A DNA stretch of 62,182 bases from CAIKZD01 sp041675165 (GCA_041675165.1 JBAYUI010000003.1:1-62182); one strand, 5' to 3'; positions 1-9,170 are shown, numbered from the stretch's first letter. Notes: a model not told the origin generated them from the letters alone. Numbers and translations are program-made.

Positions 1-62
1 CTTACTTTGGTTGTAGAAAAAGATTCCATATGATATTTGAGTTAAGTTATTTTAAATCTGCT

Positions 63-3000
63 TTATATGTTCTGTTCTTCTTTTTCTCCTTCTTCTTCGC
101 TTTTCGCTCCCGTCAGTTCGACATTGAGCCCCAAGCCTTTGAGCTCGCTCACCAGCACATGGAAAGAAGCAGGGATATTCGGACTCTTGATCACTTCACC
201 CTTGATGATTGATTCATAGGCTTTGCTCCTGCCCATTACATCATCGGATTTGATGGTCAACATTTCTTGCAAAGTATAAGCCGCGCCATAACCTTCCAAG
301 GCCCACACTTCCATTTCTCCGAAACGCTGTCCTCCGAATTGCGCCTTACCGCCCAAAGGTTGCTGAGTGATGAGGGAATATGGTCCGATGGAACGCATAT
401 GAATCTTATCGTCCACCAAATGATGTAGCTTCATAACATACATCACACCCACTGTTGATTCATTATCGAAAAAGTCTCCTGTTCTTCCGTTAATCAGTTT
501 TATCTTGCCGGTTTCCGGCAGTCCCGCCTTCTTGAGCTCGGCTCTGATCTGGTCCTCGGTCACACCGTCCAAAGGAGCGGTAGCCGCCTTATAACCGAGC
601 TTCAAACCGGCCCAACCCAGATGAGTTTCCAGGATCTGTCCGATATTCATACGACTGGCCACGCCGAGCGGGTTCAAGATCATATCTACAGGCGTACCAT
701 CCGGCAAGTACGGCATATCCTCAACAGGAGCCACTCGTGAAATCACACCTTTGTTGCCATGCCGTCCCGCCAATTTGTCTCCGACGGAAATTTTCTTGAG
801 TTGCGCGACACTGACTTGGATCTGTTGGATGACACCCGTTGAAAGTTTGTCGCCTTGTTCGCGTGAGAAAATTTTGATATCCACCACCTTGCCATATTCG
901 CCGTGTGGCAGATAAAGAGAACTGTCTTTCACGTCTCTGGATTTTTCTCCAAAGATGGCACGCAGCAATCTTTCTTCGCTAGTCAGATCACCCTCGCCTT
1001 TCGGAGAGATTTTTCCGACCAAAATATCGCCGGAAGAAACTTCCGCGCCGATCCTGATGATTCCTGTTTCGTCCAGATTTTTAAGACGTTCTTCGCCGAT
1101 ATTCGGAATGTCGCGCGTCACCACCTCCGGTCCGAGTTTGGTGTCTCTCACGTCGATTGAAAAATCTTCAATATGGATGGAGCTGTAACGGTCATCTTGC
1201 ACCAGTTTCTCAGAAATGATAATGGCATCTTCATAGTTGGAACCTTCCCACGGAATGAAAGCCACCATAATATTTTGTCCCAGAGACAATTCACCATTAT
1301 CCGTGGAAGCTCCATCCGCCAACAGTTGGCCTTTTTTCACCACTTGTCCTTTCGCGACGCGCGGAATCTGGTTCATTGAAGTGAAGGCATTTGATTTCAC
1401 AAAAGTTTGCAGCCGATATTCTCTTTTTATGTAAGGTTTTTTCGCTCCCGCTGGTGCTTCTTCTTTGACAATGATATGATCAGCGTCCACTTCCACGATT
1501 TCTCCAGCCGCCTTTGAGATAACTACCTGTCCGGAATCGGCCGCCGCTTTATCTTCAATGCCGGTTCCGACAATCGGAGATTCCGGTTTCACACAGGACA
1601 CAGCCTGGCGCTGCATATTCGAACCCATAAGAGCACGGTTGGCATCATCATGTTCCAAGAATGGAATGAGCGCCGTCGCCACCGAGATACACTGCTTGGC
1701 ACTGACATCGATGTAATCCAATTTGGAAGCTTCGATTTCGGTCGCTTGGCTTTTCACTCTCGCACCCAAGATCTCCGCCATAATATTGCCATCGTCATCC
1801 ACATCGATTCCGCTGGAAGCGATATTTTTCCGGTCTTCTTTAGTCGCATTCAAATAATCGATCTCTTGGCTTATCCAGGGTTTGATTTTCACTGTCTTCT
1901 TTTCTTTTATCTTGGAAATTTTTTCCGCCATATTTTCATCAACCTTCGTTCCGGCAGAAAATTCCCCGACTTTTTCATCTAAAATTTTTCCAATAAGCAA
2001 TTCTTTCTCATTTTTCACTTCATGATAGATCTTAAGATAGGGCGTTTCCAAAAAGCCGTAAGAATTGACACGGGTATAGGTCGCCAAATGTCCCACCAGA
2101 CCGATGTTCGGACCTTCTGGAGTTTCTACGGGGCAGATACGGCCATAATGGGAAGGATGCACATCACGCACTTCGAAACCGGCCCGTTCTCTGGTGAGCC
2201 CACCTGGTCCCATCGCGCTTATTCGGCGTTTGTGTTCCAGCTCGGCCAACGGGTTGACCTGGTCCATAAATTGGGACAACTGCGAAGAGGAAAAAAATTC
2301 TTTGATAGCGGCCGCGATCGGACGGGAATTGACCAGTTGCCCAGGCACGACTGTCAAAAGATCACAAGTACTCATCCGGTCTTTGATATTGCGCACCGTT
2401 CGCGCGAAACCGACCCGCAATTTGTTCTGGATGAGTTCTCCGACGCTGCGCACTCGTCTGTTGCCCAAGTGGTCGATATCGTCAGCCATAGACATAGGAT
2501 CATTGTTGAGACGGATGATTTCTTTGATGATCAGATTCAAGTCTTCTTTAGTCAAGATGCGATGAGCTTCGTCATCCGGCATTTCGATGTCCAATCTTTG
2601 GTTCAAGCGGTAACGTCCCACGCCGCCGAAGTCATATTTTTCAAAACTGAAAAACATCGAGTCCACCACCGATTTAGCGTTCGATTCAGTGGCCAGATCT
2701 CCCGGTCGGATCCGCTTATAGACTTCTTTATATCCTTCGCCTTGGCTCTTAGTGGCGTCTTTTTCAATGGTCTTTTCGATGTAGCGGGTTTCTCCATTGT
2801 CGATATCTTTGAAAATTTCGGTCAGTGATTTATCGTTCGAATAGCCAAAAGCACGCAAAAGTGAAGTGATGGCGATTTTTCTCTTGCGATCGATCTTCAC
2901 GAAGATCGCACCGTCAAAGTCAGTTTCCAGCTCGAGCCAAGCTCCACGGTTCGGGATGATTTTGGCTCCGAAAAGTTTCTTGCCCTTGACATAGTTCATC

Positions 3001-3467
3001 GTGAAAAACACACCGGGGCTTCTTATAATCTGACTGACCACCACTCTTTCCACTCCGTTTATGATGAATGTGCCTCGCTCGGTCATCAGCGGGAAATCGC
3101 CCAGATACACCTCTTGCTCTTTCACCTCTCCGGTCTTTTTGATAATCAGTTGGACTTTGCAGCGTAAAGGCGCTTCATAAGAGATATTTTTGCTCTTGGC
3201 CAGCACTTCATCATATTTCGGTTCGTCCAGATAATATTCGCCAAAAGACAATTCCAAATCTTTTTCCGTGAAATCCGCAATCGGGTTGACTTCTTGCAAA
3301 AGTTCCTTGAGGCCTTTCTCCAAAAACCAATCGTATGAATCAGTCTGCGATTCGATCAAGTTCGGCAGAGACACCATCGACATGGTTTTGAAAAATTTTC
3401 GCTTGGACAAGGACGATTCTGAGCTGAAAATTTTCTTAACTTTCAACTTTTTTTCAATTTTAGTCAT
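63..3467 (-). CDS. rpoB: RNA polymerase beta subunit
   Basis: This is the beta subunit of the transcribing core enzyme, 1134 residues, shorter than the roughly 1340 of E. coli as expected for a lineage lacking large lineage-specific insertions. The rifampicin-pocket segment is visible near residues 392-440 (SSQLSQFMDQ, then HKRRISAMGPGG and the PVETPEGPNIGL block). The catalytic-face motif GRHGNKGVISRV lies near residue 900, and the C-terminal clamp motif EGYGAAYTLQEML near residue 1060. The rifampicin-pocket His and Ser are the drug-sensitive types. The ATG start follows a leader of about 155 nt. The gene ends 62 bases from the window edge; rpoC presumably follows beyond it. Identity is certain. 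Confidence 0.99.
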   Translation of the reverse strand: MTKIEKKLKVKKIFSSESSLSKRKFFKTMSMVSLPNLIESQTDSYDWFLEKGLKELLQEVNPIADFTEKDLELSFGEYYLDEPKYDEVLAKSKNISYEAPLRCKVQLIIKKTGEVKEQEVYLGDFPLMTERGTFIINGVERVVVSQIIRSPGVFFTMNYVKGKKLFGAKIIPNRGAWLELETDFDGAIFVKIDRKRKIAITSLLRAFGYSNDKSLTEIFKDIDNGETRYIEKTIEKDATKSQGEGYKEVYKRIRPGDLATESNAKSVVDSMFFSFEKYDFGGVGRYRLNQRLDIEMPDDEAHRILTKEDLNLIIKEIIRLNNDPMSMADDIDHLGNRRVRSVGELIQNKLRVGFARTVRNIKDRMSTCDLLTVVPGQLVNSRPIAAAIKEFFSSSQLSQFMDQVNPLAELEHKRRISAMGPGGLTRERAGFEVRDVHPSHYGRICPVETPEGPNIGLVGHLATYTRVNSYGFLETPYLKIYHEVKNEKELLIGKILDEKVGEFSAGTKVDENMAEKISKIKEKKTVKIKPWISQEIDYLNATKEDRKNIASSGIDVDDDGNIMAEILGARVKSQATEIEASKLDYIDVSAKQCISVATALIPFLEHDDANRALMGSNMQRQAVSCVKPESPIVGTGIEDKAAADSGQVVISKAAGEIVEVDADHIIVKEEAPAGAKKPYIKREYRLQTFVKSNAFTSMNQIPRVAKGQVVKKGQLLADGASTDNGELSLGQNIMVAFIPWEGSNYEDAIIISEKLVQDDRYSSIHIEDFSIDVRDTKLGPEVVTRDIPNIGEERLKNLDETGIIRIGAEVSSGDILVGKISPKGEGDLTSEERLLRAIFGEKSRDVKDSSLYLPHGEYGKVVDIKIFSREQGDKLSTGVIQQIQVSVAQLKKISVGDKLAGRHGNKGVISRVAPVEDMPYLPDGTPVDMILNPLGVASRMNIGQILETHLGWAGLKLGYKAATAPLDGVTEDQIRAELKKAGLPETGKIKLINGRTGDFFDNESTVGVMYVMKLHHLVDDKIHMRSIGPYSLITQQPLGGKAQFGGQRFGEMEVWALEGYGAAYTLQEMLTIKSDDVMGRSKAYESIIKGEVIKSPNIPASFHVLVSELKGLGLNVELTGAKSEEEGEKEEQNI

Positions 3468-3629
3468 AAAAATAAGGCCCGTTTTGCCCGTTTTACGAAT
3501 TTTTTCGTGAAACGAAACAATACCGATGGGATTATAAAAAGGTATTTAATTATTTAATTTTATTGTTCAGAATTTTGAAATCCTAAAGACTTTTTAGGAT
3601 ATAAAAAGCAATAAATTTGAGGTAATGGT
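3468..3629 (-). promoter_or_regulatory. rpoB 5' leader
   Basis: This stretch lies between the predicted start of transcription and the rpoB ATG. It is AT-rich and contains two small hairpins: ATCCTAAA paired with TTTTAGGAT around 3581-3600, and ACGAA with TTCGT around 3496-3510. No riboswitch is recognised. A role in autoregulation of beta subunit synthesis is possible but is only inference. Confidence 0.35.
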
Positions 3630-3657
3630 ATTATACACGAAACGAAAAATAATGCAA
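3630..3657 (-). promoter_or_regulatory. Predicted rpoB promoter
   Basis: On the minus strand a -35 box TTGCAT (3652-3657) and a perfect -10 box TATAAT (3630-3635) are separated by 16 bp. It points toward rpoB and is the best sigma-70-type match in the gap. Confidence 0.6.
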
Positions 3658-3777
3658 GTGCCTTGCAGTCCAGATTCACCCATATAAATTTTTGTTGCAG
3701 TTTTTAGGAGTTTTTCGTCAAAAACGCTTCTCCTTATCCCTATTTTACTCCTCCCAAAAATCCTGTCAATGCCCGTC

Positions 3778-4041
3778 TTATCCACAGGTAAAATTCCAAG
3801 TCTCCGCCACCGTACGCGCAATCCGCGTAGTCGTGAACGCATCGTCCTGATCACTCAAAACCCGCACTTTCTCCACCTCTTTCACCTCCAGTTTGTTCCT
3901 CTTGAGCAATTCGTCAATCACCGGCAAAAGTTTCTTGGAAAGACTATGCTCTTCCACGATTTCCAGGCTGTCCACCTCTTTTTTACCGTCTAAGAGCTTG
4001 ATTTTAACCTTTTTTTCTTTAATTTCAATTAAAATTTCCAT
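3778..4041 (-). CDS. Small TsaB-like protein (N-terminal half only)
   Basis: The protein has 87 residues. Its motifs (EEHSLSKKLLPVIDELL, then DAFTTTRIARTVAETW) recall the first half of TsaB/YeaZ, the scaffold partner of TsaD in t6A tRNA modification, where a strand-rich start is followed by the HS..LLP..D.LL helix and a G-T-R-I turn. TsaB is normally about 220 residues, so this is either a minimal CPR version or an unrelated conserved protein. The ATG at 4041 was chosen because the upstream in-frame start lies inside the amidase gene. It begins 10 bp after that gene's stop, so the two are probably cotranscribed. Confidence 0.6.
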   Translation of the reverse strand: MEILIEIKEKKVKIKLLDGKKEVDSLEIVEEHSLSKKLLPVIDELLKRNKLEVKEVEKVRVLSDQDDAFTTTRIARTVAETWNFTCG

Positions 4042-4051
4042 AATTTTAGCT

Positions 4052-4843
4052 TTACTTTTCTTTCCCTCCAACCTTCCCCCAATCAAAATTCCACGGGTCG
4101 TCTTTGCGATCCGGAGCGATGTCGGAGTGGCCGAGGACGTATTTGATGTTATGTTCCCCTTTCAAGTAACTAATGAGACTTTTGAGCGCGCTATATTGAG
4201 CGGAATTAGGACTGTCTGATTTCGTTTCCACCACTTCAATACCGATGGAAAAATTGTTGACATTCGTGCGGCCGTCCGGCATCTTGGAGACTCCGGCGTG
4301 ATAGGCAATGTTCTGATCCGCCACTAAACGGTACACTTTGCCATCGCGGCCGATGATATAGTGCGGCGAAACGCCGTTCGGCTTGTATTCTTTGTTGATA
4401 ATATCATCCAAATCATATTCATCGCTGCCGACAGCGTTGTACGACGAATGGATGACAATGGTATCAATTTTTCTTCCGCTAGATTTGGCAAATCCCCAGC
4501 TGACCAAACGGTCGGTGATTTTGAATTTAGGAGTACTCACCGAGGCAGAATCCGCATTTTTATCGGCATTTTCTGGCACTGTGGCCACAGGAGCAGTAGT
4601 GTCCGCAGAACCTTCTTTAGTGGCAGCCGCGGGAGATTCTACTTTCTGATAATCATCCGCTTGAGGTTGCTGCGTATCCACAGAATTATTATTCTTCGCA
4701 TTCTCTTCCGCCGGAGCTTGCACTGCTTGATCATTATTCAAATTTATTTCCGTTTTTTTGGCCACATTCCCAAAAGAACACCCAGAAAAAACCCCAGCGG
4801 CCAAGACAACATATACTAATTTTATATTCAGATATTTTTGCAT
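4052..4843 (-). CDS. N-acetylmuramoyl-L-alanine amidase lipoprotein (Amidase_2 type)
   Basis: This is a predicted peptidoglycan amidase that cuts the bond between muramic acid and the stem peptide. The first 22 residues form a lipoprotein signal ending in the lipobox VFSGC, so it should be anchored outside the membrane. A Thr/Ala/Gln-rich linker (about residues 30-100) leads to an AmpD/PGRP-like domain: IVIHSS gives the first zinc His, SPHYIIGRDGKVYRLV and IAYHAG follow, and VLGHSDIAPDRKDDP carries the last zinc His and the catalytic end. The Amidase_2 fold is clear; the true substrate may be self or neighbour wall. It precedes the TsaB-like gene. Confidence 0.9.
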   Translation of the reverse strand: MQKYLNIKLVYVVLAAGVFSGCSFGNVAKKTEINLNNDQAVQAPAEENAKNNNSVDTQQPQADDYQKVESPAAATKEGSADTTAPVATVPENADKNADSASVSTPKFKITDRLVSWGFAKSSGRKIDTIVIHSSYNAVGSDEYDLDDIINKEYKPNGVSPHYIIGRDGKVYRLVADQNIAYHAGVSKMPDGRTNVNNFSIGIEVVETKSDSPNSAQYSALKSLISYLKGEHNIKYVLGHSDIAPDRKDDPWNFDWGKVGGKEK

Positions 4844-4926
4844 ATCAAAAGTTTAACACAAAACACTCCCCATTAAAAATGACAGAAGCGTTTGCAAACA
4901 TATTAAAATTATAAAAAATATTTTTA

Positions 4927-5010
4927 TTATTTCGCCATCAAATCTTTTTTCTTTGCCTCAAATTCTTCCTTGCTTATCTCACTCTTGGCATAGCATTCTT
5001 TCTTATTCCG
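4927..5010 (-). pseudogene. Out-of-frame SHOCT-like tail after msrB
   Basis: Directly past the msrB stop, in the neighbouring frame, the minus strand reads KKECYAKSEISKEEFEAKKK followed by DLMAK and a stop. This strongly resembles a SHOCT domain, a short helical motif usually at protein C-termini (pattern GxIxxEEFexKKxxLL). There is no separate start codon, so it looks like a tail lost from msrB, or from another gene, by a one-base frameshift. It could also be reached by programmed frameshifting, but no slippery site was identified. Confidence 0.45.
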
Positions 5011-5404
5011 CGACAGGTCTGAATTTCAGTGCCACCCCATTCATACAATATCTCTTGCCGCTCGGTGCTGGTCCGTCCGGAAAAACATGCCCGAGATGCG
5101 ACTCGCAGCGTGCACACAGCACTTCTGTCCGTTCCACCCCCAACGCCCAATCTTCTTTTTCTTCGAGATTCTCCGGCAGATATGGTTCATAGAAACTCGG
5201 CCAACCAGTGCCGGATTCGAATTTGGTGCCCGATTTGAAAAGCGGCAAATCGCAGGCGGCGCAATGATAAATTCCTTCGCCTTTGAATTGTTTGAGTTCA
5301 CAAGCGAAAGGCCGCTCGGTGTTTTTTTCACGCATGACAGCGTACTGCTCCGGCGTCAGAATTTTTTCCCATTCCTCTTCAGTTTTTTGGATCTTTTCAA
5401 TCAT
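5003..5404 (-). CDS. msrB: Peptide-methionine (R)-S-oxide reductase
   Basis: MsrB reduces the R form of methionine sulfoxide in proteins, with electrons from thioredoxin. The 133-residue protein has the two zinc CxxC pairs (CAAC near residue 47, CARC near 96), the FESGTGWPSF substrate motif, and the catalytic cysteine in GKRYCMNGVAL near the C-terminus. Length is normal for a stand-alone MsrB. It lies just downstream of msrA on the same strand (19 bp gap), giving a complete repair pair for both sulfoxide stereoisomers. An out-of-frame SHOCT-like stretch follows its stop. Confidence 0.97.
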   Translation of the reverse strand: MIEKIQKTEEEWEKILTPEQYAVMREKNTERPFACELKQFKGEGIYHCAACDLPLFKSGTKFESGTGWPSFYEPYLPENLEEKEDWALGVERTEVLCARCESHLGHVFPDGPAPSGKRYCMNGVALKFRPVAE

Positions 5405-5423
5405 AAGACTCTTTGAAAAATTA

Positions 5424-6008
5424 TTAAACCTCTTGTTTCATTAGTCCCTGACATTTGTCGCGCAACTTTTTCAATTTCGGATCGATCACGACCCGGCAAT
5501 AGGGCGAGTTTTTATTCCTTTCATAATATGAATGATGATAATCTTCGGCCGGATAAAATTTCGAAAGCATCCCGACTTCAGTCACAACATTCAGGCCATC
5601 TTCGGCCTTCAGTCCGGCGATAAATTTTTCCGCTTCTTCTTTCTGTTCAGCAGTTTTGCACAAGATGAGCGAACGATATTGTGTTCCCGCATCATTCCCT
5701 TGCCGATTGAGCGTGGTCGGATCATGCGTCGCAAAAAAGACCGTCAGGAGATCCTCAAAATGAATTTTAGAAGGGTCATATCCGATTTCAATCACTTCCG
5801 CGTGTCCAGTCCTTCCACTGGAAACTTGATCATAAGTCGGATCCTTTGTTTCTCCTCCGGCGTAGCCGGGATGCACCGACAATATTCCGCGCAGACGAGC
5901 AAAAATTGCCTCTGCGCACCAAAAGCATCCCCCACCAAAAACTATTTTTTCTTTTTTTATACTCTGAAACATGTTGGTTATTAAATTACCGCGCGACTGC
6001 ACGTTCAT
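5424..6008 (-). CDS. msrA: Peptide-methionine (S)-S-oxide reductase
   Basis: MsrA reduces the S form of methionine sulfoxide. The signature GGGCFWCAEAIF near the N-terminus carries the catalytic cysteine, followed by PGYAGG, YDPSKIHFEDLL, FFATHDPTT and QYRSLIL, all standard MsrA motifs. The start at 6008 is preferred: it has GGGAG eight bases upstream, while the longer frame begins inside the upstream peptidase gene. An internal ATG at 5972 is a weaker alternative. It sits between an M23 peptidase gene and msrB and is probably cotranscribed with both. Confidence 0.97.
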   Translation of the reverse strand: MNVQSRGNLITNMFQSIKKEKIVFGGGCFWCAEAIFARLRGILSVHPGYAGGETKDPTYDQVSSGRTGHAEVIEIGYDPSKIHFEDLLTVFFATHDPTTLNRQGNDAGTQYRSLILCKTAEQKEEAEKFIAGLKAEDGLNVVTEVGMLSKFYPAEDYHHSYYERNKNSPYCRVVIDPKLKKLRDKCQGLMKQEV

Positions 6009-6028
6009 AATACAATCTCCCACATTTT

Positions 6029-6760
6029 TTATTTTCCGCAAACATACAGACACGGGTCAATCCAGTCGGAAAGCGCAGCCTTGCTTTGCACGTAGCCCAA
6101 AATGCTGACCGCCGCCCCTTCATAGATTCCAAGGTGCAAGTGTTTTCTCTCGCCACTTGTCTCTGCGCTTTTGTTAGCACCTAAAATTCCCAGTGTATCG
6201 CCAGCCACCAATTTGTCCCCAACTTTGACAGGGATGCTTGAAAGTTTCAAATGGCCATACACGACCGTAATGGGAGCGCCGTTCAATGTGCACGTCTCCA
6301 CTGCCACCCCGCCGTAGCCCGAGGCATATTCTTTGAGTAGAAGTTTTCCATTGCAAATAGCATTCACTTGCACATCAGCCTTCAGTTCTTCCGGAAAAAT
6401 TTCAAAATCAGTGCCTGTATGATAGCCATGAAATTTTTCCGGTTGCACCGGGGAAGTTTGCGGGGTGATGAAAATGCCAAATGGTTTTTTCGTAACACGT
6501 TCTGCAGCCCGTGACAAAGGCGGCATAAAACCAGGCACCTTAACATCCGCAGGATTATTCTGTCCACCCATAACTGGGGCTGATTGAGCAGAATTCGCCG
6601 ACATAGTTTCGTTATTCACGACACTATTTTGTCCGGATAGTATTTTTTGTGACACTGGAATTGCTGGCGACATCAGGTGAAAACGAAACCGCGAAAAAAC
6701 AACTGCTGCAATTATTGCCAGCAACAAAAGAAATAATAAAATTATTTTTTTCTTGGTCAT
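6029..6760 (-). CDS. M23 family metallopeptidase (LytM type), membrane-anchored
   Basis: This is a predicted zinc endopeptidase or wall-binding protein acting outside the membrane. An N-terminal hydrophobic helix (residues 5-22, IILLFLLLLAIIAAVVF) acts as anchor. After a linker, the M23 core shows HTGTDFE (first zinc His and Asp), VYGHLK, and HLHLGIYEG (last His pair), so the catalytic ligands look intact. A lysostaphin-like role in cutting peptide crossbridges is inferred from the family. The stop lies 20 bp before the msrA start, suggesting one transcript with msrA-msrB. Confidence 0.92.
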   Translation of the reverse strand: MTKKKIILLFLLLLAIIAAVVFSRFRFHLMSPAIPVSQKILSGQNSVVNNETMSANSAQSAPVMGGQNNPADVKVPGFMPPLSRAAERVTKKPFGIFITPQTSPVQPEKFHGYHTGTDFEIFPEELKADVQVNAICNGKLLLKEYASGYGGVAVETCTLNGAPITVVYGHLKLSSIPVKVGDKLVAGDTLGILGANKSAETSGERKHLHLGIYEGAAVSILGYVQSKAALSDWIDPCLYVCGK

Positions 6761-6891
6761 CGGAATGATTATAATAATCTAAAACTATTACAATACATCT
6801 CCTATAAAGTTTCCACCAAGCGGAAGTTTTTATCGCAACAAACTTGAAGATGCTAACATGCTAAAATGTTAACATGCTGCAATGATTCTGG

Positions 6892-6962
6892 TCGGAGTGC
6901 TGGGAATTGAACCCAGTCGACATGCTCCCAAAGCATGCGTACTACCGGTATACGACACTCCG
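6892..6962 (-). tRNA. tRNA-Pro(UGG)
   Basis: The cloverleaf folds fully: acceptor CGGAGTG/CACTCCG, D arm, anticodon stem CATGC/GCATG with loop TTTGGGA giving anticodon UGG, and T stem CTGGG/CCCAG. CCA is not encoded. Confidence 0.95.
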
Positions 6963-7060
6963 CTTTCCTCATCGCATGATGAGGTCGCCAATGAGGCGAC
7001 AACTTGACTTCATCAATACTATCCTCAATTTAAACACAAGTCAACCATCTTTTTGTAAAT

Positions 7061-7089
7061 TTTACAATCCTTCAATTTATTGGTATAAT
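7061..7089 (+). promoter_or_regulatory. Predicted promoter for the 7116 gene
   Basis: TTTACA (7061-7066) and TATAAT (7084-7089) are spaced by 17 bp and lie 26 bp upstream of the start codon at 7116. Confidence 0.6.
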
Positions 7090-7115
7090 ATAGTTATAAA
7101 AATTCAAAAACAAAA

Positions 7116-7799
7116 ATGAAACAAACCATTGAGACAAAATTGGGGGTGACAATAATTTTAATTTTTGCGGTGACGGTCGGGGCGTTTGTGTGGAGGTGGG
7201 AAAAAGAGCAAGAGCAAAATGTTGTTGTAGGAATGCAGCAATCAATTGTTAATGCAAAAAAACAAGCATCAACACGAACATCAGCAATATATCAACAAGA
7301 TCAAACAAAAACGCAACCAGCAGTAACTAACAATTCTAGGCCAACTGCCATTGTTAAAATTAGTAGTGATAAAAAAAATTGGAAAAATTTTCAGGATACT
7401 AAAAGTGGTCTTAAATTAAGCTACCCATCCGAATTATCCGTAAACACATCACGAAAAGATATTATTTTAGGTATATATTCAATAAGTCATGACGATCCTT
7501 ATTATGGAGTGCCTGACGCCATGATAATGAATCAACTTACAATTCGTTCTGAGCAAAGAAATATAGATGATGTTATTAAAGAACAACAAGAAAATAATCC
7601 TAGTAATTTTACACAAAAAGGAATAAAAATTAATAACATTTCCGCAAAGCAGATATCGTATAGAGGCGCTTATGCAGGAGAATTGTGGATTAATACACTT
7701 ATAAAAAATGGATATGATACCATTATAGTTTCTTATCCTGGAGATAACCAAGAAAACGTAGATCTTTTCGAAAAAATAATTACTACCATACAGCTTTAA
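7116..7799 (+). CDS. Membrane-anchored protein of unknown function, PsbP-like domain
   Basis: I do not recognise a specific family. The 227-residue protein has one N-terminal membrane helix (about residues 9-26), a Gln/Thr-rich linker, and an extracellular domain beginning WKNFQDTKSGLKLSYPSEL. This 'F.d...g..l.YP' opening is shared with PsbP-like and other small surface domains common in CPR genomes. The rest alternates strands and helices with no catalytic motif visible. It has its own promoter and ends at a strong terminator shared with the convergent gene, so it is a single-gene unit. Confidence 0.75.
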   Translation: MKQTIETKLGVTIILIFAVTVGAFVWRWEKEQEQNVVVGMQQSIVNAKKQASTRTSAIYQQDQTKTQPAVTNNSRPTAIVKISSDKKNWKNFQDTKSGLKLSYPSELSVNTSRKDIILGIYSISHDDPYYGVPDAMIMNQLTIRSEQRNIDDVIKEQQENNPSNFTQKGIKINNISAKQISYRGAYAGELWINTLIKNGYDTIIVSYPGDNQENVDLFEKIITTIQL

Positions 7800-7820
7800 A
7801 TTAATCAGACAGGAAATTTA

Positions 7821-7857
7821 AAAGGGGTCTTGCATTTTTTGCAAAACCCCTTTGTTT
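7821..7857. terminator. Bidirectional terminator
   Basis: The hairpin AAAGGGGT...ACCCCTTT with inner TTGCA/TGCAA is flanked by A and T tracts. It sits between convergent genes ending at 7799 and 7878. Confidence 0.8.
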
Positions 7858-7877
7858 CTTAGCTACAATTCGAAATA

Positions 7878-9170
7878 TTATTCGTATGTGGCAGTTTCTG
7901 GGTCAATAAATTTTTCGGGAAACGCAAGATAGTCACAGCCATTCGCAACGGGCAAAGCTCCCGCATAAGATTCTGGCTCACTGTATGGTGTCATACGAAT
8001 GCCGAAGTGAAAATGAGTATCACTGCCTAAATCAGCTATAGTGGCTATTTGTTGTCCCTTTGTGACCGTATCATTCACGGCTAATGTTCCGTGTTTGATA
8101 ACGTGCCAGTAAACAGTTGTAAATTGACCGTCAGTGCTTTCAATCACAATAGCATCTGCCCATTGAGCATGATTTCCCGTGAATATTTTTTTCACCACAC
8201 CATCGTGAGCCGCATTAACTTCTTCTCCTATCGCACTATCGTAATCATAGGTGGCATGCAAATCAATTCCTGCGTGCAGCTTGTATGTTCCAGTCGGGCA
8301 CTCTCCATATGTCCACGTATCGCCCCAGTAGAAGTGTGCAAGTTTTCTTCCCTCCAACGTTCCAGATAATGGAAATTGAAGTATGGGCTTAAACACCCCC
8401 ATCACCCCTAACGCTCCACTCATCGTAAACGTATGCGGATTGTCAGTGGCGGTGTTGGCACCGTTGTTCCAGCTCCAATGATCGAAGGCATAGCCGTCAC
8501 TCGGGAAAGCCTTGAGCACTACATTGGAATTGTAGGCAAAGTTTACATTGCAATAATTGTACTGACATTCTCCGCATCTGATAGTGCTGTTATCATTGCA
8601 ATCCTCATTCACCCCATCCGGCAGACTGGCTACCCCGCCGCCGGCTTCAGAGGAACGGGCAACGGTCAGAGAATAGGTAATATTGGTTCCGGCTGGCACC
8701 AATAGCTGGCCATTGGTAATTATTCCGGTCAACCCATAGGCCGACCCGCCAGAAGGAAATGTCCAAGTATTTGAAGTATTCTTCACATTAACGGTGGTTT
8801 TTATTTGATCGGAAAGTGGCTTAGTGTGATCAAGCCAAACACTTGCAGGATTCCAATTATTATAAAACCAATAACTGGAAAATTGATAGCTGCCATATTG
8901 GCCAGTATTGCATTGTATCGCTCCTATTGAAATATAGTAAGGAGCAGTATAGCCAGTTACGACATTGTTGGTGTTCCAAGCTGTAGCATCGTTGCTGTCA
9001 GTGCAATACATAAGATATTCTGTGCCATTATGATCAAAAAACTGGACATAGTTTGTGTAAGTATAGCCATTAATACTAAAAGGTAATGCATGAGGTAAAT
9101 CATGGAAAGCAAACCCCTTCGGCACGAATCCTAAAAGGCAAAACAACGTCACAAACAAGATCTTTTTCAT
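7878..9170 (-). CDS. Secreted protein with InlB-type repeat domain and C-terminal M23 peptidase domain
   Basis: A Sec signal peptide (residues 1-22, ending around GFAF) directs export. Residues about 25-160 form a Tyr/Trp/Asn-rich region of unknown fold. About 175-260 resemble a divergent InlB B-repeat (VLKAFPSDGYAFDHWSW...ALGVMGVFKP), typical of adhesive surface proteins. The C-terminal 150 residues are an M23 domain: HAGIDLHAT, VYWHVIKHG and THFHFGIRM supply the zinc and active-site positions. A hydrolase targeted to a surface ligand is inferred. The start is supported by AAGGAG eight bases upstream. Several paired cysteines suggest disulfides. Confidence 0.85.
   Translation of the reverse strand: MKKILFVTLFCLLGFVPKGFAFHDLPHALPFSINGYTYTNYVQFFDHNGTEYLMYCTDSNDATAWNTNNVVTGYTAPYYISIGAIQCNTGQYGSYQFSSYWFYNNWNPASVWLDHTKPLSDQIKTTVNVKNTSNTWTFPSGGSAYGLTGIITNGQLLVPAGTNITYSLTVARSSEAGGGVASLPDGVNEDCNDNSTIRCGECQYNYCNVNFAYNSNVVLKAFPSDGYAFDHWSWNNGANTATDNPHTFTMSGALGVMGVFKPILQFPLSGTLEGRKLAHFYWGDTWTYGECPTGTYKLHAGIDLHATYDYDSAIGEEVNAAHDGVVKKIFTGNHAQWADAIVIESTDGQFTTVYWHVIKHGTLAVNDTVTKGQQIATIADLGSDTHFHFGIRMTPYSEPESYAGALPVANGCDYLAFPEKFIDPETATYE

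Noticed and set aside
3594..3854. An 86-codon minus-strand frame upstream of rpoB
   Set aside because: It overlaps the TsaB-like gene in another frame, is Arg-rich at its start, and runs through the predicted rpoB promoter.
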